Source: DASRIA01 sp963724065 (lineage in GTDB: Bacteria > Actinomycetota > Thermoleophilia > Solirubrobacterales > JBBDJG01). Taken from it: a stretch of DNA of 64,000 bases. A program made the translations under genes and the position numbers. Shown piece after piece: positions 6,899 to 15,021 of the stretch. The notes below the pieces were generated by a model. It did not search any database. It was not told the DNA's origin and was given only the letters and a program-made list of their open reading frames with translations. Position 1 is the stretch's first letter, and each line of letters begins with the position of its first letter. The DNA lies in NCBI GenBank assembly GCA_963724065.1, contig CAVRTB010000001.1, forward strand, positions 372,001-436,000, read 5' to 3'.

Positions 6899-8308
6899 TC
6901 AGGAAGGAAGCTCGGGCCGTCCCGCGATCACGTTCACGAACTGCTCGAGTTGCTTGGTGGTCCAGCACTCGAAGGTCCCGTCGCAGTAGGGCTCGTAGGC
7001 GGCCATCACCGAATCGCCGTAGTTCCAGTAGAGCTTCGGCTCGGGGTTGAGCCAGAAGGTGCGGCCGGCGCGCTCGGCGATGTGGCCGAAGATCTGCGCG
7101 TGCGGCTCGCGGCCGTTCGTGCGCGCGTCGCCGAGCACGATCACGGTCGAGCGCGGGTCGAGGTCGTCGGCGACGCTCGCCAGGAACTCCCGCCAGACCC
7201 GGCCGTAGTCGGTGTAGCCCGACACGTCCGCGACGCCCGCCTCGCGCGCGATGCGCTGCGAGACCGCGCGGAAGGTGCGCTCGCGCTCGAAGATGTCGGT
7301 GACCTCGTCGATCCGCTCGACGAAGGCGAAGCTGCGCAGCTTGCGAAAGGCGTCGTGGAGGGCGTGCAGCACCGACAGGAAGAACACGCTCGCGCTCGTC
7401 ACGGACGTCGACACGTCGCACAGCACGTAGATCTCGGGCCGCTTCGGCCGCTTCGGCCGGTGGCGCAGCCGCAACGGCACCCCGCCCGTCTCCAGCGAGG
7501 CGCGCATCGTGCGTCGCACGTCGACGACCTGGCTGCTGCGGCGGCCGCGCAGCTCGTGCCCGGACGTGGCGAGCCTGCGCTTGAGCTGCGCGACGACACG
7601 GTGGACCTGCGCGAGGTCCTGGAGCGGGCCGCCGGGGAGCGCGCGGTCGAACTCGGCCAGCGGCTTCGTCGGCGGCAGGCTCTCCGTGCGGTGGATCAGC
7701 GAGCGCTCGAGCTCGCGGCGCAGCATCGCCTCGAAGCGCCGCAGGTTGTCGCGGTCGAGCGCCTCGCCCTCGCCGTCGCGGCTCTGCTGGCGCAGCTCGA
7801 GCGTGCGGCGGATGCGCTGCACGTCGACCCCGATCACGCCGGAGCTTTCGCCCTGCCCGCCGAACGCGGCCACGGCAAGCCGCGCAAGGTCGCCCATCTC
7901 ACCGTCGTTGCCCGCGCGGATCGCGGCCTGGATCTGCTCGCGCAGGTCGTCGAGGTCGATGCGCCCGCTGCCCTCGAAGCGAGTCTCCTTCAGGCCCTTG
8001 TCGACCGCCTGCGCCTCGACCGCTCGGAAGAAGAATCGGTTGAAGACGAGCTCGAAGACCCGGCGGTCCTCTTGCGACTTGGCAAGCGTCGCCGCCAGCG
8101 CCTCTCGGAAGTCCTCACGGTCGGTCCAGCTGACCTGGTCGAGCGCGCCGAACGCGTCGAGCAGCTCGGCGGTGCCGATCGCCACGCCCTCGCTGCGCAG
8201 CTCCTCGCAGAAACTCACCAGCTGGGCGGCGAGCCCGTCCGGAGCGTCCGCGGGCAGGCCTCCGTAGAGGCCGCCCCTACCCGCGCTCGGCCTTGCCGAG
8301 GAGTCCAT
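6899..8308 (-). CDS. VWA-domain (CoxE-like) protein
   Basis: A 469-residue protein with an N-terminal helical region and a C-terminal von Willebrand A domain of the CoxE/VWA-CoxE type. The MIDAS motif appears degenerate but recognisable as CDVSTSVTSAS, followed by YTDYGRVWREF and VIVLGDARTN, then FWLNPEPKLYWNYGDSVM. Such proteins work with MoxR AAA+ ATPases in cofactor insertion or complex assembly. The moxR gene lies directly upstream on the same strand. ATG 8308 gives a 32-bp overlap with moxR; a shorter start inside the frame is possible. The client protein is not evident from the neighbourhood. Confidence 0.75.
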   Translation of the reverse strand: MDSSARPSAGRGGLYGGLPADAPDGLAAQLVSFCEELRSEGVAIGTAELLDAFGALDQVSWTDREDFREALAATLAKSQEDRRVFELVFNRFFFRAVEAQAVDKGLKETRFEGSGRIDLDDLREQIQAAIRAGNDGEMGDLARLAVAAFGGQGESSGVIGVDVQRIRRTLELRQQSRDGEGEALDRDNLRRFEAMLRRELERSLIHRTESLPPTKPLAEFDRALPGGPLQDLAQVHRVVAQLKRRLATSGHELRGRRSSQVVDVRRTMRASLETGGVPLRLRHRPKRPKRPEIYVLCDVSTSVTSASVFFLSVLHALHDAFRKLRSFAFVERIDEVTDIFERERTFRAVSQRIAREAGVADVSGYTDYGRVWREFLASVADDLDPRSTVIVLGDARTNGREPHAQIFGHIAERAGRTFWLNPEPKLYWNYGDSVMAAYEPYCDGTFECWTTKQLEQFVNVIAGRPELPS

Positions 8309-9191
8309 CGTCGAGCCGCACGCCCACGCGCTCGGCAACCACGTCGAGGTCGGTGCGGTGCTTCACGATCACGCTCATGGTCCGTTCGAACATGGCGCGG
8401 TCGATGTCGGTCGCGCCGAGCAGGATCAGCGACCGCGCCCAGTCGATCGACTCCGCGATCGACGGCGGCTTCTTGAGGTCGAGCTTGCGCACCATGTGGA
8501 CGATCTCGATCAGGCGACGCATGATCGTGTCGGGCAGCTCGGGCACATGCAGCCGCACGATCTCGAGCTCACGCTCGGCGTCCGGGTAGTCGAGCCACAG
8601 GTAAAGGCAGCGGCGTTTGAGTGCCTCGGTCAGCTCGCGGGTGTTGTTGGAGGTGAGCAGCACGAGCGGCCGCGTGGTCGCCTCCACGACGCCGAGCTCG
8701 GGAATCGAGATCTGGAACTCGGACAGGACCTCGAGGAGCATCGCCTCGAACTCCTGGTCGGTCTTGTCGATCTCGTCGATCAGCAACACCACCGGCTCCT
8801 CCACGGAGATCGCGGTGAGCAGCGGCCGGGTCATCAGGAAGTCCTTGGAGAAGATGTCGTCCTGCACGTCCTCCCACCCCGTGTCGGCCGCCTCCGCCTG
8901 GATGCGCAACAGCTGTTTGCGGTAGTTCCACTCGTAAAGGGCCTTGGCCTCGTCGAGGCCCTCGTAGCACTGGAGGCGCACGAGGCGGCGGCCGGACCAG
9001 CGCGAGAGGGACTTTGCAAGCTCGGTCTTGCCGACGCCCGCCGGGCCTTCCACGAGCACGGGCTTTCCGAGCTGGTAGGCCAGGAACGAGACGAGCGCCG
9101 CGGCCTCGGACGCGAGATAGCCCGCGCCGGCCAGGCCGTCACGCACTTCCTCGAGCGAGGTCGGGGACGTCGACTGTGACGCCTCGGGCAT
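8277..9191 (-). CDS. MoxR family AAA+ ATPase
   Basis: A 304-residue AAA+ ATPase of the MoxR class. Walker A is GPAGVGKTE (about 45-53), Walker B is VVLLIDEIDK and sensor 1 is PLVLLTSNNTRE, followed by the C-terminal helical lid. It probably uses ATP to remodel a client together with the downstream VWA protein; pairs like this mature metalloenzymes or membrane complexes. ATG 9191 was chosen because TATCAT on the minus strand ends seven bases before it, a leaderless layout, and longer frames are poor in family similarity. It is divergent from a small membrane protein with an overlapping promoter. Confidence 0.82.
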   Translation of the reverse strand: MPEASQSTSPTSLEEVRDGLAGAGYLASEAAALVSFLAYQLGKPVLVEGPAGVGKTELAKSLSRWSGRRLVRLQCYEGLDEAKALYEWNYRKQLLRIQAEAADTGWEDVQDDIFSKDFLMTRPLLTAISVEEPVVLLIDEIDKTDQEFEAMLLEVLSEFQISIPELGVVEATTRPLVLLTSNNTRELTEALKRRCLYLWLDYPDAERELEIVRLHVPELPDTIMRRLIEIVHMVRKLDLKKPPSIAESIDWARSLILLGATDIDRAMFERTMSVIVKHRTDLDVVAERVGVRLDDGLLGKAERG

Positions 9192-9198
9192 GGCTGTG

Positions 9199-9206
9199 AT
9201 GATACT
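9199..9206. promoter_or_regulatory. Overlapping divergent -10 boxes
   Basis: ATGATACT carries TATCAT on the minus strand (9204-9199), seven bases before the moxR ATG, and GATACT on the plus strand (9201-9206), just before the GTG codons at 9210 and 9216. Two leaderless genes would share the same few bases, so they may compete for polymerase. Confidence 0.45.
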
Positions 9207-9209
9207 TGC

Positions 9210-9428
9210 GTGGCTGTGACCGCCCTTGTCGCGACCGGTGCCGCCCTGGCCCAGACCACGCCGGGCTTCTCCACCTCGCCGGTGCCGTTCATCATCACCT
9301 TCGGCGTGGGCTTCGGGATCGGGGTGCTCGGGCACCTCTACGGGTCACGCTTCCTGGTCGGCCTGGGCATCGCGATCGTCTTCGTCGCCACGCTGGTCAT
9401 GCCCCTCCTCTTCAGCATCTCGGACTGA
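9210..9428 (+). CDS. Small two-helix membrane protein, unknown
   Basis: A protein of up to 72 residues with two hydrophobic segments (PFIITFGVGFGIGVLGHLY and FLVGLGIAIVFVATLVMPLLF) and almost no soluble part. GTG 9210 is used here. GTG 9216 (two codons later) fits the -10 spacing better for a leaderless message. It sits between the divergent moxR and a convergent peptidase gene. No family is recognised; its link to the MoxR/VWA pair is only positional. Confidence 0.55.
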   Translation: MAVTALVATGAALAQTTPGFSTSPVPFIITFGVGFGIGVLGHLYGSRFLVGLGIAIVFVATLVMPLLFSISD

Positions 9429-9478
9429 CCGGTTCAGCGTCCGCCCCCGGACGCGAGCACGGACAGTTCGGCGGGTTG

Positions 9479-10360
9479 TCAGCGCAGGGCGCTGATCGGG
9501 TCGATCGCGGCGCCCGCGAGACGCAGCTCGAAGTGCAGGTGCGGGCCGCTCGCGAACCCCGTGGCGCCGACGCGGCCGATCGGGGCACCGGCGCCCACCT
9601 GGCCGCCGCTGCCGACGCCGATCCGCGACAGGTGTGCGTACATCGAGCGCACGCCGCGCGGGTGCTCGATCACGACGAGGTTGCCGTATCCACCCGCGTC
9701 CCAGCCCGCGAACGCCACACGCCCGCGGCCCGCGGCTGTGACGAGCGCCCCGGTCGCCGCCGGGTAGTCGAGGCCGGTGTGGAAACGGTTCCCGCGCGGG
9801 CCGAAGCGGTCGCCGGCGCCCGCGCGCACCGGGTGCACCAGCCAGATCGGGGACCGGGGGATCGGCCCGCGCAACGCCCGCAGGGTGCCCGGCCCGGCGA
9901 CCCCGTCGGCCGTCAGGCCGGCGCGTGACTGGAAGCGCCGCAGCGCCGCCTCGGCATGGCCGCCGAACCCGCCGTCGATGGAGCCGGACGGAAAGCCACG
10001 CCACGCGAGGCGGAACTGGAGCGCCGCCACGTCCCAGCCCGAGCTGCCGCGCCCGATCGTGCGGGTGCCGAATCCGGGGCCTCCGCGCCGGCCGAGCGCG
10101 CGCCGCGTGGCCGCCCCCGCGACGCCGTCCACCGACAGCCCGTGGCGGTCCTGGAAGCGGCTCACGGCCGCGCGGGTGCCGGGCCCGGCGACACCGTCGA
10201 TCGTGTGGCCGTAGTACCCGGCCCCTCGCAGCGCCACCTGGAGCGCGGCCACGTCGGCGTCCCCCGCGCCGCTCGCCGCGGCCGGGAGCAGCACGACGAG
10301 CGCCGCAAGCGCGAGCGCGACGCCCGCCCTCAGCCCGGCCGGCCGGTTTCTAGCCTCCAA
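9479..10360 (-). CDS. Secreted M23 endopeptidase with two peptidoglycan-binding domains
   Basis: A 293-residue exported protein: signal peptide (about 1-32, LALAALVVLLPAAASGA), two PG_binding_1 repeats (about 36-90 and 105-160, each with DG.AGPGT-like turns), and a C-terminal M23/LytM peptidase. The zinc ligands look intact: FHTGLDYPA supplies H and D, and GPHLHFELR supplies the HxH pair. It should cut peptide cross-links in the wall. The start is a TTG at 10360 overlapping the stop of the upstream transglycosylase gene by 11 bp, so the two are probably co-translated. A canonical ATG or GTG start is not available nearby. Confidence 0.82.
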   Translation of the reverse strand: MEARNRPAGLRAGVALALAALVVLLPAAASGAGDADVAALQVALRGAGYYGHTIDGVAGPGTRAAVSRFQDRHGLSVDGVAGAATRRALGRRGGPGFGTRTIGRGSSGWDVAALQFRLAWRGFPSGSIDGGFGGHAEAALRRFQSRAGLTADGVAGPGTLRALRGPIPRSPIWLVHPVRAGAGDRFGPRGNRFHTGLDYPAATGALVTAAGRGRVAFAGWDAGGYGNLVVIEHPRGVRSMYAHLSRIGVGSGGQVGAGAPIGRVGATGFASGPHLHFELRLAGAAIDPISALR

Positions 10361-11273
10361 AGCGCGCCTTGAGCGCGGTCACGTTTGCGACATAGCGCTG
10401 GGTATCGGGCAGCATTCCGAGCCGGCGCACCGACGCCGCGCCCTGGTAGTAGGAGGCCAGCGCCTGCGCCTCGTCACCGCCCGCGTCGCTGATCAGCTGG
10501 CGCAGGTACATCGAACCGGCGTTGACGTTCTCGAGCGGGGACGCCGGGTCGAGATCGCGCTTCGCCAGGTTGCTCTCGATCCAGGTCCACGTGCCGGGGA
10601 GGATCTGCATCACGCCGCGTGCGTTCGCGGAGGAGACGACGCCGTTCTGGAACCCGCTCTCCTGCCAGGCGACCGCGGCGGCGAGTGCGGGCGACACGCC
10701 GTTGGTCGCGGCGACCTCGCCGATCTGCGGAGCCGTCAGCGTGCCCGGCGTCGGTCGCGGGTCCGAGTCGATCACCACCTGAGGCTCCCGCGAGGCCGGC
10801 GCGGCCTCGGCGACCGGCGAGCCGGTCGGCAGCTTCAGCGCGGCTCCGACCGGCAGCGGCTCGGACAGGTCCAGCCCGTTCATCCAGGCCAGCTGCTCGA
10901 CTGAGACGCCCCCGGCCGCGGCGATGCTCGAGAGCGTGTCGCCCGGCTTCACGGCGTAGGCACCGAGCAGGTGCGGCGCCGCGGCCTCCGTCGCTCCCGC
11001 GCCGGCCGGATCGGCGGGAGCGGCCGTGCCGAGCGCTGTCGCTCCCTCGGCCTCGGACGGGACCTGGATCGTGGAGCCCACGACCACGGGGGCATCCTCG
11101 GCCACGCCGTTGAACGCGGCGACGGTGCGCGTGGTGAGGTTGTTGGCCGCCGCGATCGACCAGAGGGTCTCGCCGGGCCCCACGGTGTGGGCGACGTGGG
11201 CCGTCGCCGGCGCCGCGTAGACGAGCATCACCGCGAGCGCGGGCGTTACGAACAGTCTGATGCGTGAGTTCAC
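10350..11273 (-). CDS. LysM lytic transglycosylase
   Basis: A 307-residue exported wall hydrolase: signal peptide (1-26), a LysM (about 27-75, HTVGPGETLWSIAAANNL), a second LysM (105-150, YAVKPGDTLSSIAAAGGV) separated by an Ala/Pro-rich linker, and a C-terminal SLT domain (about 185-300). The SLT catalytic glutamate is in AVAWQESGFQ, followed by ARGVMQILPGTW and ASYYQGAASV. It should cleave glycan strands. GTG 11273 has a strong AGGAGG four bases upstream. It is the first gene of a two-gene hydrolase operon with the M23 peptidase. Confidence 0.85.
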   Translation of the reverse strand: MNSRIRLFVTPALAVMLVYAAPATAHVAHTVGPGETLWSIAAANNLTTRTVAAFNGVAEDAPVVVGSTIQVPSEAEGATALGTAAPADPAGAGATEAAAPHLLGAYAVKPGDTLSSIAAAGGVSVEQLAWMNGLDLSEPLPVGAALKLPTGSPVAEAAPASREPQVVIDSDPRPTPGTLTAPQIGEVAATNGVSPALAAAVAWQESGFQNGVVSSANARGVMQILPGTWTWIESNLAKRDLDPASPLENVNAGSMYLRQLISDAGGDEAQALASYYQGAASVRRLGMLPDTQRYVANVTALKARFGG

Positions 11274-11398
11274 GTGACCTCCTGCCAGGGTCGTCTCGTC
11301 ATCGCGGCGGCGATCCTCAGAGGATTGCCGCGCTCGGCGGGATTCAGACCGTCCGTGGACGAACGTCCGAGGCTCCCGCCTCGGGCGCTATCCGGGCG
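11274..11398 (-). promoter_or_regulatory. Leader of the wall-hydrolase operon, possible structured RNA
   Basis: The 125-bp leader is GC-rich and can fold into several hairpins on the minus strand. It contains CGGGAGCCTCGGAC followed later by GGTCTGAATCCC, which loosely recalls the GGGAGC...GGGTGAATC pattern of the cyclic-di-AMP (ydaO) aptamer that often precedes such genes in actinobacteria. The usual 3' element (CCCGAACCCGTCAGC) is not recognisable, so I rate this as a weak resemblance only. Confidence 0.25.
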
Positions 11399-12385
11399 CT
11401 ATCCGGGCGTGGTCAGGCCCAGCAGCCCGAGCGAGCCCAGCGTGCGCCGCACGCCGTCCTCGAGCGGCGTCGGCTCCCAGCCCAGCTGTTGCTGTGCCTT
11501 CGCCGACAGCGGATGCGCATTCCAGTTGAAGAAGTAGACCTGCCCGCGCGACACGAGCGGCGGACGGTGCATCACCCGCGAGAGGGCCTCGCCCCCGACC
11601 GCCAGCGCGCGGGCCACGGGGACGGGTAGCGTGGGAGGGACCCGGCCGCGTCCCGCGACCCGCACCACGGTTTCCGCAAGATCGCGCAGCTCGACGTGCG
11701 CATCGCAGAAGATGTAGCGCTCGCCGTCACCGCCGCGGTCGGCCGCGAGCAGGTGGCCCTGCGCGAGCCCGTCCACGTAGACGACTCCCAGCCCCCCGGG
11801 TGGCAGCGCGGGCAGTCGCCCGCGGACGAGCGGCTCGAACATCCCCTTGTCGAAGGAGACGCTCGCGCTCGGACCCGGCCCGTAGACGCCGGAGGGGTTG
11901 ACGATCACGACCTCGAGGCCGTCGCGGGCCGCGAGCACGAGCTCCTCCGCGCGCTGCTTGGAGCGCTCGTAGGCTGTCCCCTTCGGGTAGTCGGCGACCC
12001 GCGACTCGTCGAAGCGCGCACCCCGTTCGGCGTGGAAGACATCGTGGGTGCTGGTGTGCACGAGGCGGCGGACCCCGGCGGCGCGGGCCGCCTCCGCGAC
12101 CGTTCGCGTCCCCTCCGCGTTCACCCGGTCGAACATCGACTCGTCGCGCAGCCATTGCTCGGGCAATCCCATCGCGTTGAAGACGACGTCGCATCCTGCG
12201 ACGGCCGCGGCGACCGACCCGCGGTCGGTCACGTCGCCACGCACCGGCTCCACGCGGGCAGGCAGCACGCTCGCGGCGCGCGCCGGATCGCGGACCAGTG
12301 CCCGCACCTCGTCGCCGCGCGCCGCGAGCGCGGCCGCGATCGCGTGACCCACCTTGCCGGTCGCGCCGGTGACGAGCGCTTTCAT
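11399..12385 (-). CDS. NAD-dependent epimerase/dehydratase family (extended SDR)
   Basis: A 328-residue Rossmann protein. The nucleotide motif is TGATGKVGHAIAAAL (6-20), with RGDVTD for the adenine side and the active-site motif YERSK (Y and K four apart). The middle HTSTHDVFH and NPSGVYGPG are typical of sugar-nucleotide or sterol-type SDRs. The substrate cannot be read from the sequence. ATG 12385 overlaps the upstream stop by 4 bp, making it the last gene of an operon headed by the ArsA-like ATPase. Confidence 0.8.
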   Translation of the reverse strand: MKALVTGATGKVGHAIAAALAARGDEVRALVRDPARAASVLPARVEPVRGDVTDRGSVAAAVAGCDVVFNAMGLPEQWLRDESMFDRVNAEGTRTVAEAARAAGVRRLVHTSTHDVFHAERGARFDESRVADYPKGTAYERSKQRAEELVLAARDGLEVVIVNPSGVYGPGPSASVSFDKGMFEPLVRGRLPALPPGGLGVVYVDGLAQGHLLAADRGGDGERYIFCDAHVELRDLAETVVRVAGRGRVPPTLPVPVARALAVGGEALSRVMHRPPLVSRGQVYFFNWNAHPLSAKAQQQLGWEPTPLEDGVRRTLGSLGLLGLTTPG

Positions 12386-12927
12386 CGGGGTGGCGAGGGC
12401 TCGCCCCAGGCGTGGGCGGTCTCCGCGTCGACGTCGGCGGCGAGCGCCTCGCCCTGGCCGTGGTGATAGCGGCGGCGCCCGCGTACGCCCGCCGCGGCGA
12501 GCAACGCCGCCGAGCCGAGCGCCACGAGGAAGCCCCAGCGCAGGTCGTAGTCGAGCGTGCGGTCGGGGAGCACGCGGGTCGGGGGGTCGACGATGCGCGC
12601 GAGCACCAGCACGCAGCACCAGATCCCGGCGCCGGCCGCGAGCGTGCCGTCGGCGAGCGGCAGGTGGAAGCCTCGACCCTCCGCGCGGCCGTAGAGCAAC
12701 AGCAGCACGGACCCGGCCGCCAGCACCAGCGCCAGCTCGATGAAGGTGAACCTGTTCACCGCCCAGTAGGACAAACCCGAAAGCGGGTCACGCCACCAGG
12801 GCAAGAACATGCTGGCGACGATGCCGAGCGCGGCGAGGCCGGCAAGCCGCTGGTCCGGGTGCAGCGCGCGCGCGCCGCGCGTCACCACGGTCCGGAAGCC
12901 GCCCTGCGGGCGCGCCCGCTCACTCAA
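12382..12927 (-). CDS. Four-helix membrane protein, unknown
   Basis: A 181-residue protein with about four transmembrane segments (around LAGLAALGIVASMFLPWW, FIELALVLAAGSVLLLLYG, AAGAGIWCCVLVLARIV and WGFLVALGSAALLAAAGV) and a polar C-terminus. The FLPWWRDPLSGLSYWAV loop after helix 1 is characteristic of small actinobacterial membrane proteins without assigned function. The TTG start at 12927 overlaps the stop of the preceding gene by 8 bp, so it depends on coupling with it. Part of the arsA-headed operon. Confidence 0.65.
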   Translation of the reverse strand: MSERARPQGGFRTVVTRGARALHPDQRLAGLAALGIVASMFLPWWRDPLSGLSYWAVNRFTFIELALVLAAGSVLLLLYGRAEGRGFHLPLADGTLAAGAGIWCCVLVLARIVDPPTRVLPDRTLDYDLRWGFLVALGSAALLAAAGVRGRRRYHHGQGEALAADVDAETAHAWGEPSPPR

Positions 12928-13231
12928 TCGGTATGTCCTCGATCGGCGCCGCCGCTGCGCGCTGGGACTCGAGGTGGCGCACGTAGGCGTCGATCAGGGA
13001 TCGCGCGGCGAGCAGCCCCTCTCGCTGGAGGGCTACCCAGTGCTCCTGGAACTCGGGCGGCGCGGCGGCACGGACCACCTCCGCCGTGCGGCAGATCGGG
13101 CAGAAGGTCACGCACCGGTGCTCGACCTTCGCGGGACCGTCACCCGTCGGCGGAGGGCGGTCCTCGAACGACGAGAACGGGTCGTGCGGCATGTCGCCGA
13201 GCCCGGCAAACGGGTCGTCCGTCGGCGCCAC
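12920..13231 (-). CDS. Small cysteine-motif protein next to ArsA-like ATPase
   Basis: A 103-residue soluble protein. The N-terminal third is acidic and proline-rich; the middle holds C-x3-C-x2-C (HRCVTFCPIC), likely a metal-binding knuckle. The C-terminal half is an amphipathic helix (HWVALQREGLLAARSLIDAYVRHLES). GTG 13231 lies four bases after the ArsA-like gene's stop. The tight spacing suggests the two products act together, perhaps as an adaptor, but no function is established that I know of. Confidence 0.6.
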   Translation of the reverse strand: MAPTDDPFAGLGDMPHDPFSSFEDRPPPTGDGPAKVEHRCVTFCPICRTAEVVRAAAPPEFQEHWVALQREGLLAARSLIDAYVRHLESQRAAAAPIEDIPIE

Positions 13232-13235
13232 CGGC

Positions 13236-14453
13236 TCAGACCGCCTCTCGCGCAGGTGGGCGCACCGCCGGGCCGGCTTCGTCCTGGCGCTCGAAGCGCA
13301 CGCGCAGGGCGCCGTCCTCGAGCTTGGCCTCGCGCGGCCGAAACGACGCGAGTGCCGACGGCAGGACGATGTTGCGCTTGTGCGCCCCGACGCGCACGAC
13401 CAGCTCGAGTCCGATCTTCTTGAGGTCGATCTCCGCCTTCTCGACGAACGGCACGCGCAGCCTCAGCTCCGCGCTCGTCCCGTCCATGACCAGCTCCTGG
13501 CTGAGGTCGCGGTAGAGCACTTCGTGCGGCGAGCGGTCGCCGAAGACGCTCTCGCTCAGCCGCTTCAGCATCGGCGGGCCGATCACCTCCTGCTCGAAGA
13601 AGGGTGCGCGCAGCACCGGCACGGGGGCGAACGCCTGCTCGACGAAATCCATCTGCTCCTGCTGAACCTCCCGCCAGGCCGCGAAGTAGCCGCCCTCGAC
13701 GTCCTCCGGGAACATCCGGTTCACGACCACGGCGTCCGTCAGGTAGCCGTACAGGTTCAGGTAGGTGAACGTGCGCTGCGCCTCCTTGATGACCATGCGA
13801 TCCGGGTTCATCACGAGGCGGATCGACGAGTGCTCGCGGTCACGCAGGATCTCGCTCATGTCGATCAGATTGGTCACGAGCAGTTGGACCTCGGAGAGCA
13901 CGTCGTTCCCCGGCAGCGGCAGGTCGAGCATCGTGCGCGCGAACGGCCGCGCCGCGGTCATGAGGCGCTTCTCCCACGGAAAGACCTTCTCGAGCCACCA
14001 GCGCGCGACCTCGGGGAAGGAGAGCAGGCGCAGCGTCTCGCCCGTCGGTGCGCAGTCGACGACGATCACGTCGTAGTCGCCGGACTCGTGGTGGCGCTTC
14101 AGCTGGAGCAGCGAGAAAATCTCGTCCATTCCCGGCGGAACCGTCAGCTCCTCGGCCAGGATGCGGTCCACCCCGCGATCCGCGAGCACGCCGCCCAGCC
14201 AGCGCTGCACGGCGTTCCAGTGCCGCTCGAGCTCCGCCTCGGCCTGGACCTCCTGGCCCCACAGGTTTGGAGCGACGGGGGTCGGGCGCGACCCCAGCTC
14301 GGTCTCGAGCGAGTCGGAGAGGCTGTGCGCGGGGTCGGTCGACAAGATCACCGTGCGAAGGCCACTGCGCGCGATCCGCAGCGCGGTCGCCGCGGCCACG
14401 CTCGTCTTGCCGACGCCGCCCTTGCCCGTGTAGAGGATCGTGCGGGGCGTCAT
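13236..14453 (-). CDS. ArsA/Get3-type ATPase
   Basis: A 405-residue deviant-Walker ATPase of the ArsA/Get3 family. The P-loop GKGGVGKTS (10-18) has the signature first lysine K11, switch I is STDPAHSLSDSL, A-loop-like VVDCAPTGETLRLLSFPE is present, and VVVNRMFPEDVEG closes the nucleotide pocket. A C-terminal beta-rich domain (about 320-395, LRLRVPFVEKAEIDL) matches the ArsA HSP20-like extension. It is a single-ATPase version, not the duplicated arsenite pump subunit, and no arsB or arsR is nearby. A role in a membrane-protein targeting or envelope process is more likely than arsenic resistance. ATG 14453 follows TAGAAT by ten bases. Confidence 0.82.
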   Translation of the reverse strand: MTPRTILYTGKGGVGKTSVAAATALRIARSGLRTVILSTDPAHSLSDSLETELGSRPTPVAPNLWGQEVQAEAELERHWNAVQRWLGGVLADRGVDRILAEELTVPPGMDEIFSLLQLKRHHESGDYDVIVVDCAPTGETLRLLSFPEVARWWLEKVFPWEKRLMTAARPFARTMLDLPLPGNDVLSEVQLLVTNLIDMSEILRDREHSSIRLVMNPDRMVIKEAQRTFTYLNLYGYLTDAVVVNRMFPEDVEGGYFAAWREVQQEQMDFVEQAFAPVPVLRAPFFEQEVIGPPMLKRLSESVFGDRSPHEVLYRDLSQELVMDGTSAELRLRVPFVEKAEIDLKKIGLELVVRVGAHKRNIVLPSALASFRPREAKLEDGALRVRFERQDEAGPAVRPPAREAV

Positions 14454-14463
14454 GGAACCGGCG

Positions 14464-14469
14464 ATTCTA
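14464..14469 (-). promoter_or_regulatory. -10 box of the ArsA-like operon
   Basis: TAGAAT on the minus strand ends ten bases before ATG 14453, so the message would have a leader of only a few bases. Confidence 0.5.
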
Positions 14470-14679
14470 CGCCGAAGTGCGGGATCTTTGAGCCCGCGCG
14501 CCGTCCTGGGACGGTTGATTCCAAATCCCCGCACCCCCGCGGGCACGCGGATCCGGAACCGACCGCCCTACCTGCAGCTCCCACGCACGTTGTTCGCGTT
14601 GCGGGCGTGGCGCTGGTGGCGGGTTCGAAAACCGGGGTGGGTAAGAGCAGGGCAGGACCCGTGACGAGCAAGGACACGA

Positions 14680-14716
14680 GCGACGCGTCGTTTGCGACGC
14701 AAAGCGCACGCGTCGC
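14680..14716. repeat. Nested inverted repeat
   Basis: GCGACGCGT (14680-14688) pairs with ACGCGTCGC (14708-14716). An inner GCGTCG/CGACGC pair with a four-base loop lies inside it. The two foldings are mutually exclusive, as in a switch or a cruciform-forming site. Confidence 0.4.
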
Positions 14717-14777
14717 CCGTGAAAGAGCCGTCTGCGCGTAGTTCGCATGAGGTGCGTCGTCCGGCAGCGCCGGTCGA

Positions 14778-14829
14778 CGAACTTTCCCCCCTGGCGTCCG
14801 CTTTCACGCATGGCGGGAGGGAAAGTTCG
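14778..14829. repeat. 11-bp perfect inverted repeat
   Basis: CGAACTTTCCC (14778-14788) pairs with GGGAAAGTTCG (14819-14829) around a 30-base loop. There is no T-run, so it is not a standard terminator. It could be a structured RNA or a binding site. Confidence 0.45.
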
Positions 14830-15021
14830 GCGGCCGATGCGCGACCCGGAGGGCTTTCGCCCGTGACCGCGTCCTTTCGCTGAAGTCTCGTGACACTCCG
14901 CCGCCCAGCGCGGTCGCAGACGCCGACGATCCCTCTTCCCTTACCCACCGGGTTCTCCACGCCCAAGCTTGCGCCCGCGAGGCGCATTCCGCGGCCTGAA
15001 CGACGTGGTTGGGAACTACAC

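Larger units (their letters stand above)
14454..15021. other. Gene-free stretch upstream of the ArsA-like operon
   Basis: About 570 bp with no supported gene. It contains the operon's -10 box near 14469 and two sizeable inverted repeats (14680-14716 and 14778-14829). No tRNA fold was found, although 14621-14640 contains a T-loop-like GGTTCGAA. Confidence 0.6.

Noticed and set aside
13236..14453. Arsenite-efflux ATPase
   Set aside because: Only one ATPase half is present and no arsB, arsC or arsR accompanies it.
14610..14645. tRNA candidate from a T-loop-like GGTTCGAA
   Set aside because: No matching T stem, acceptor stem or anticodon arm on either strand.
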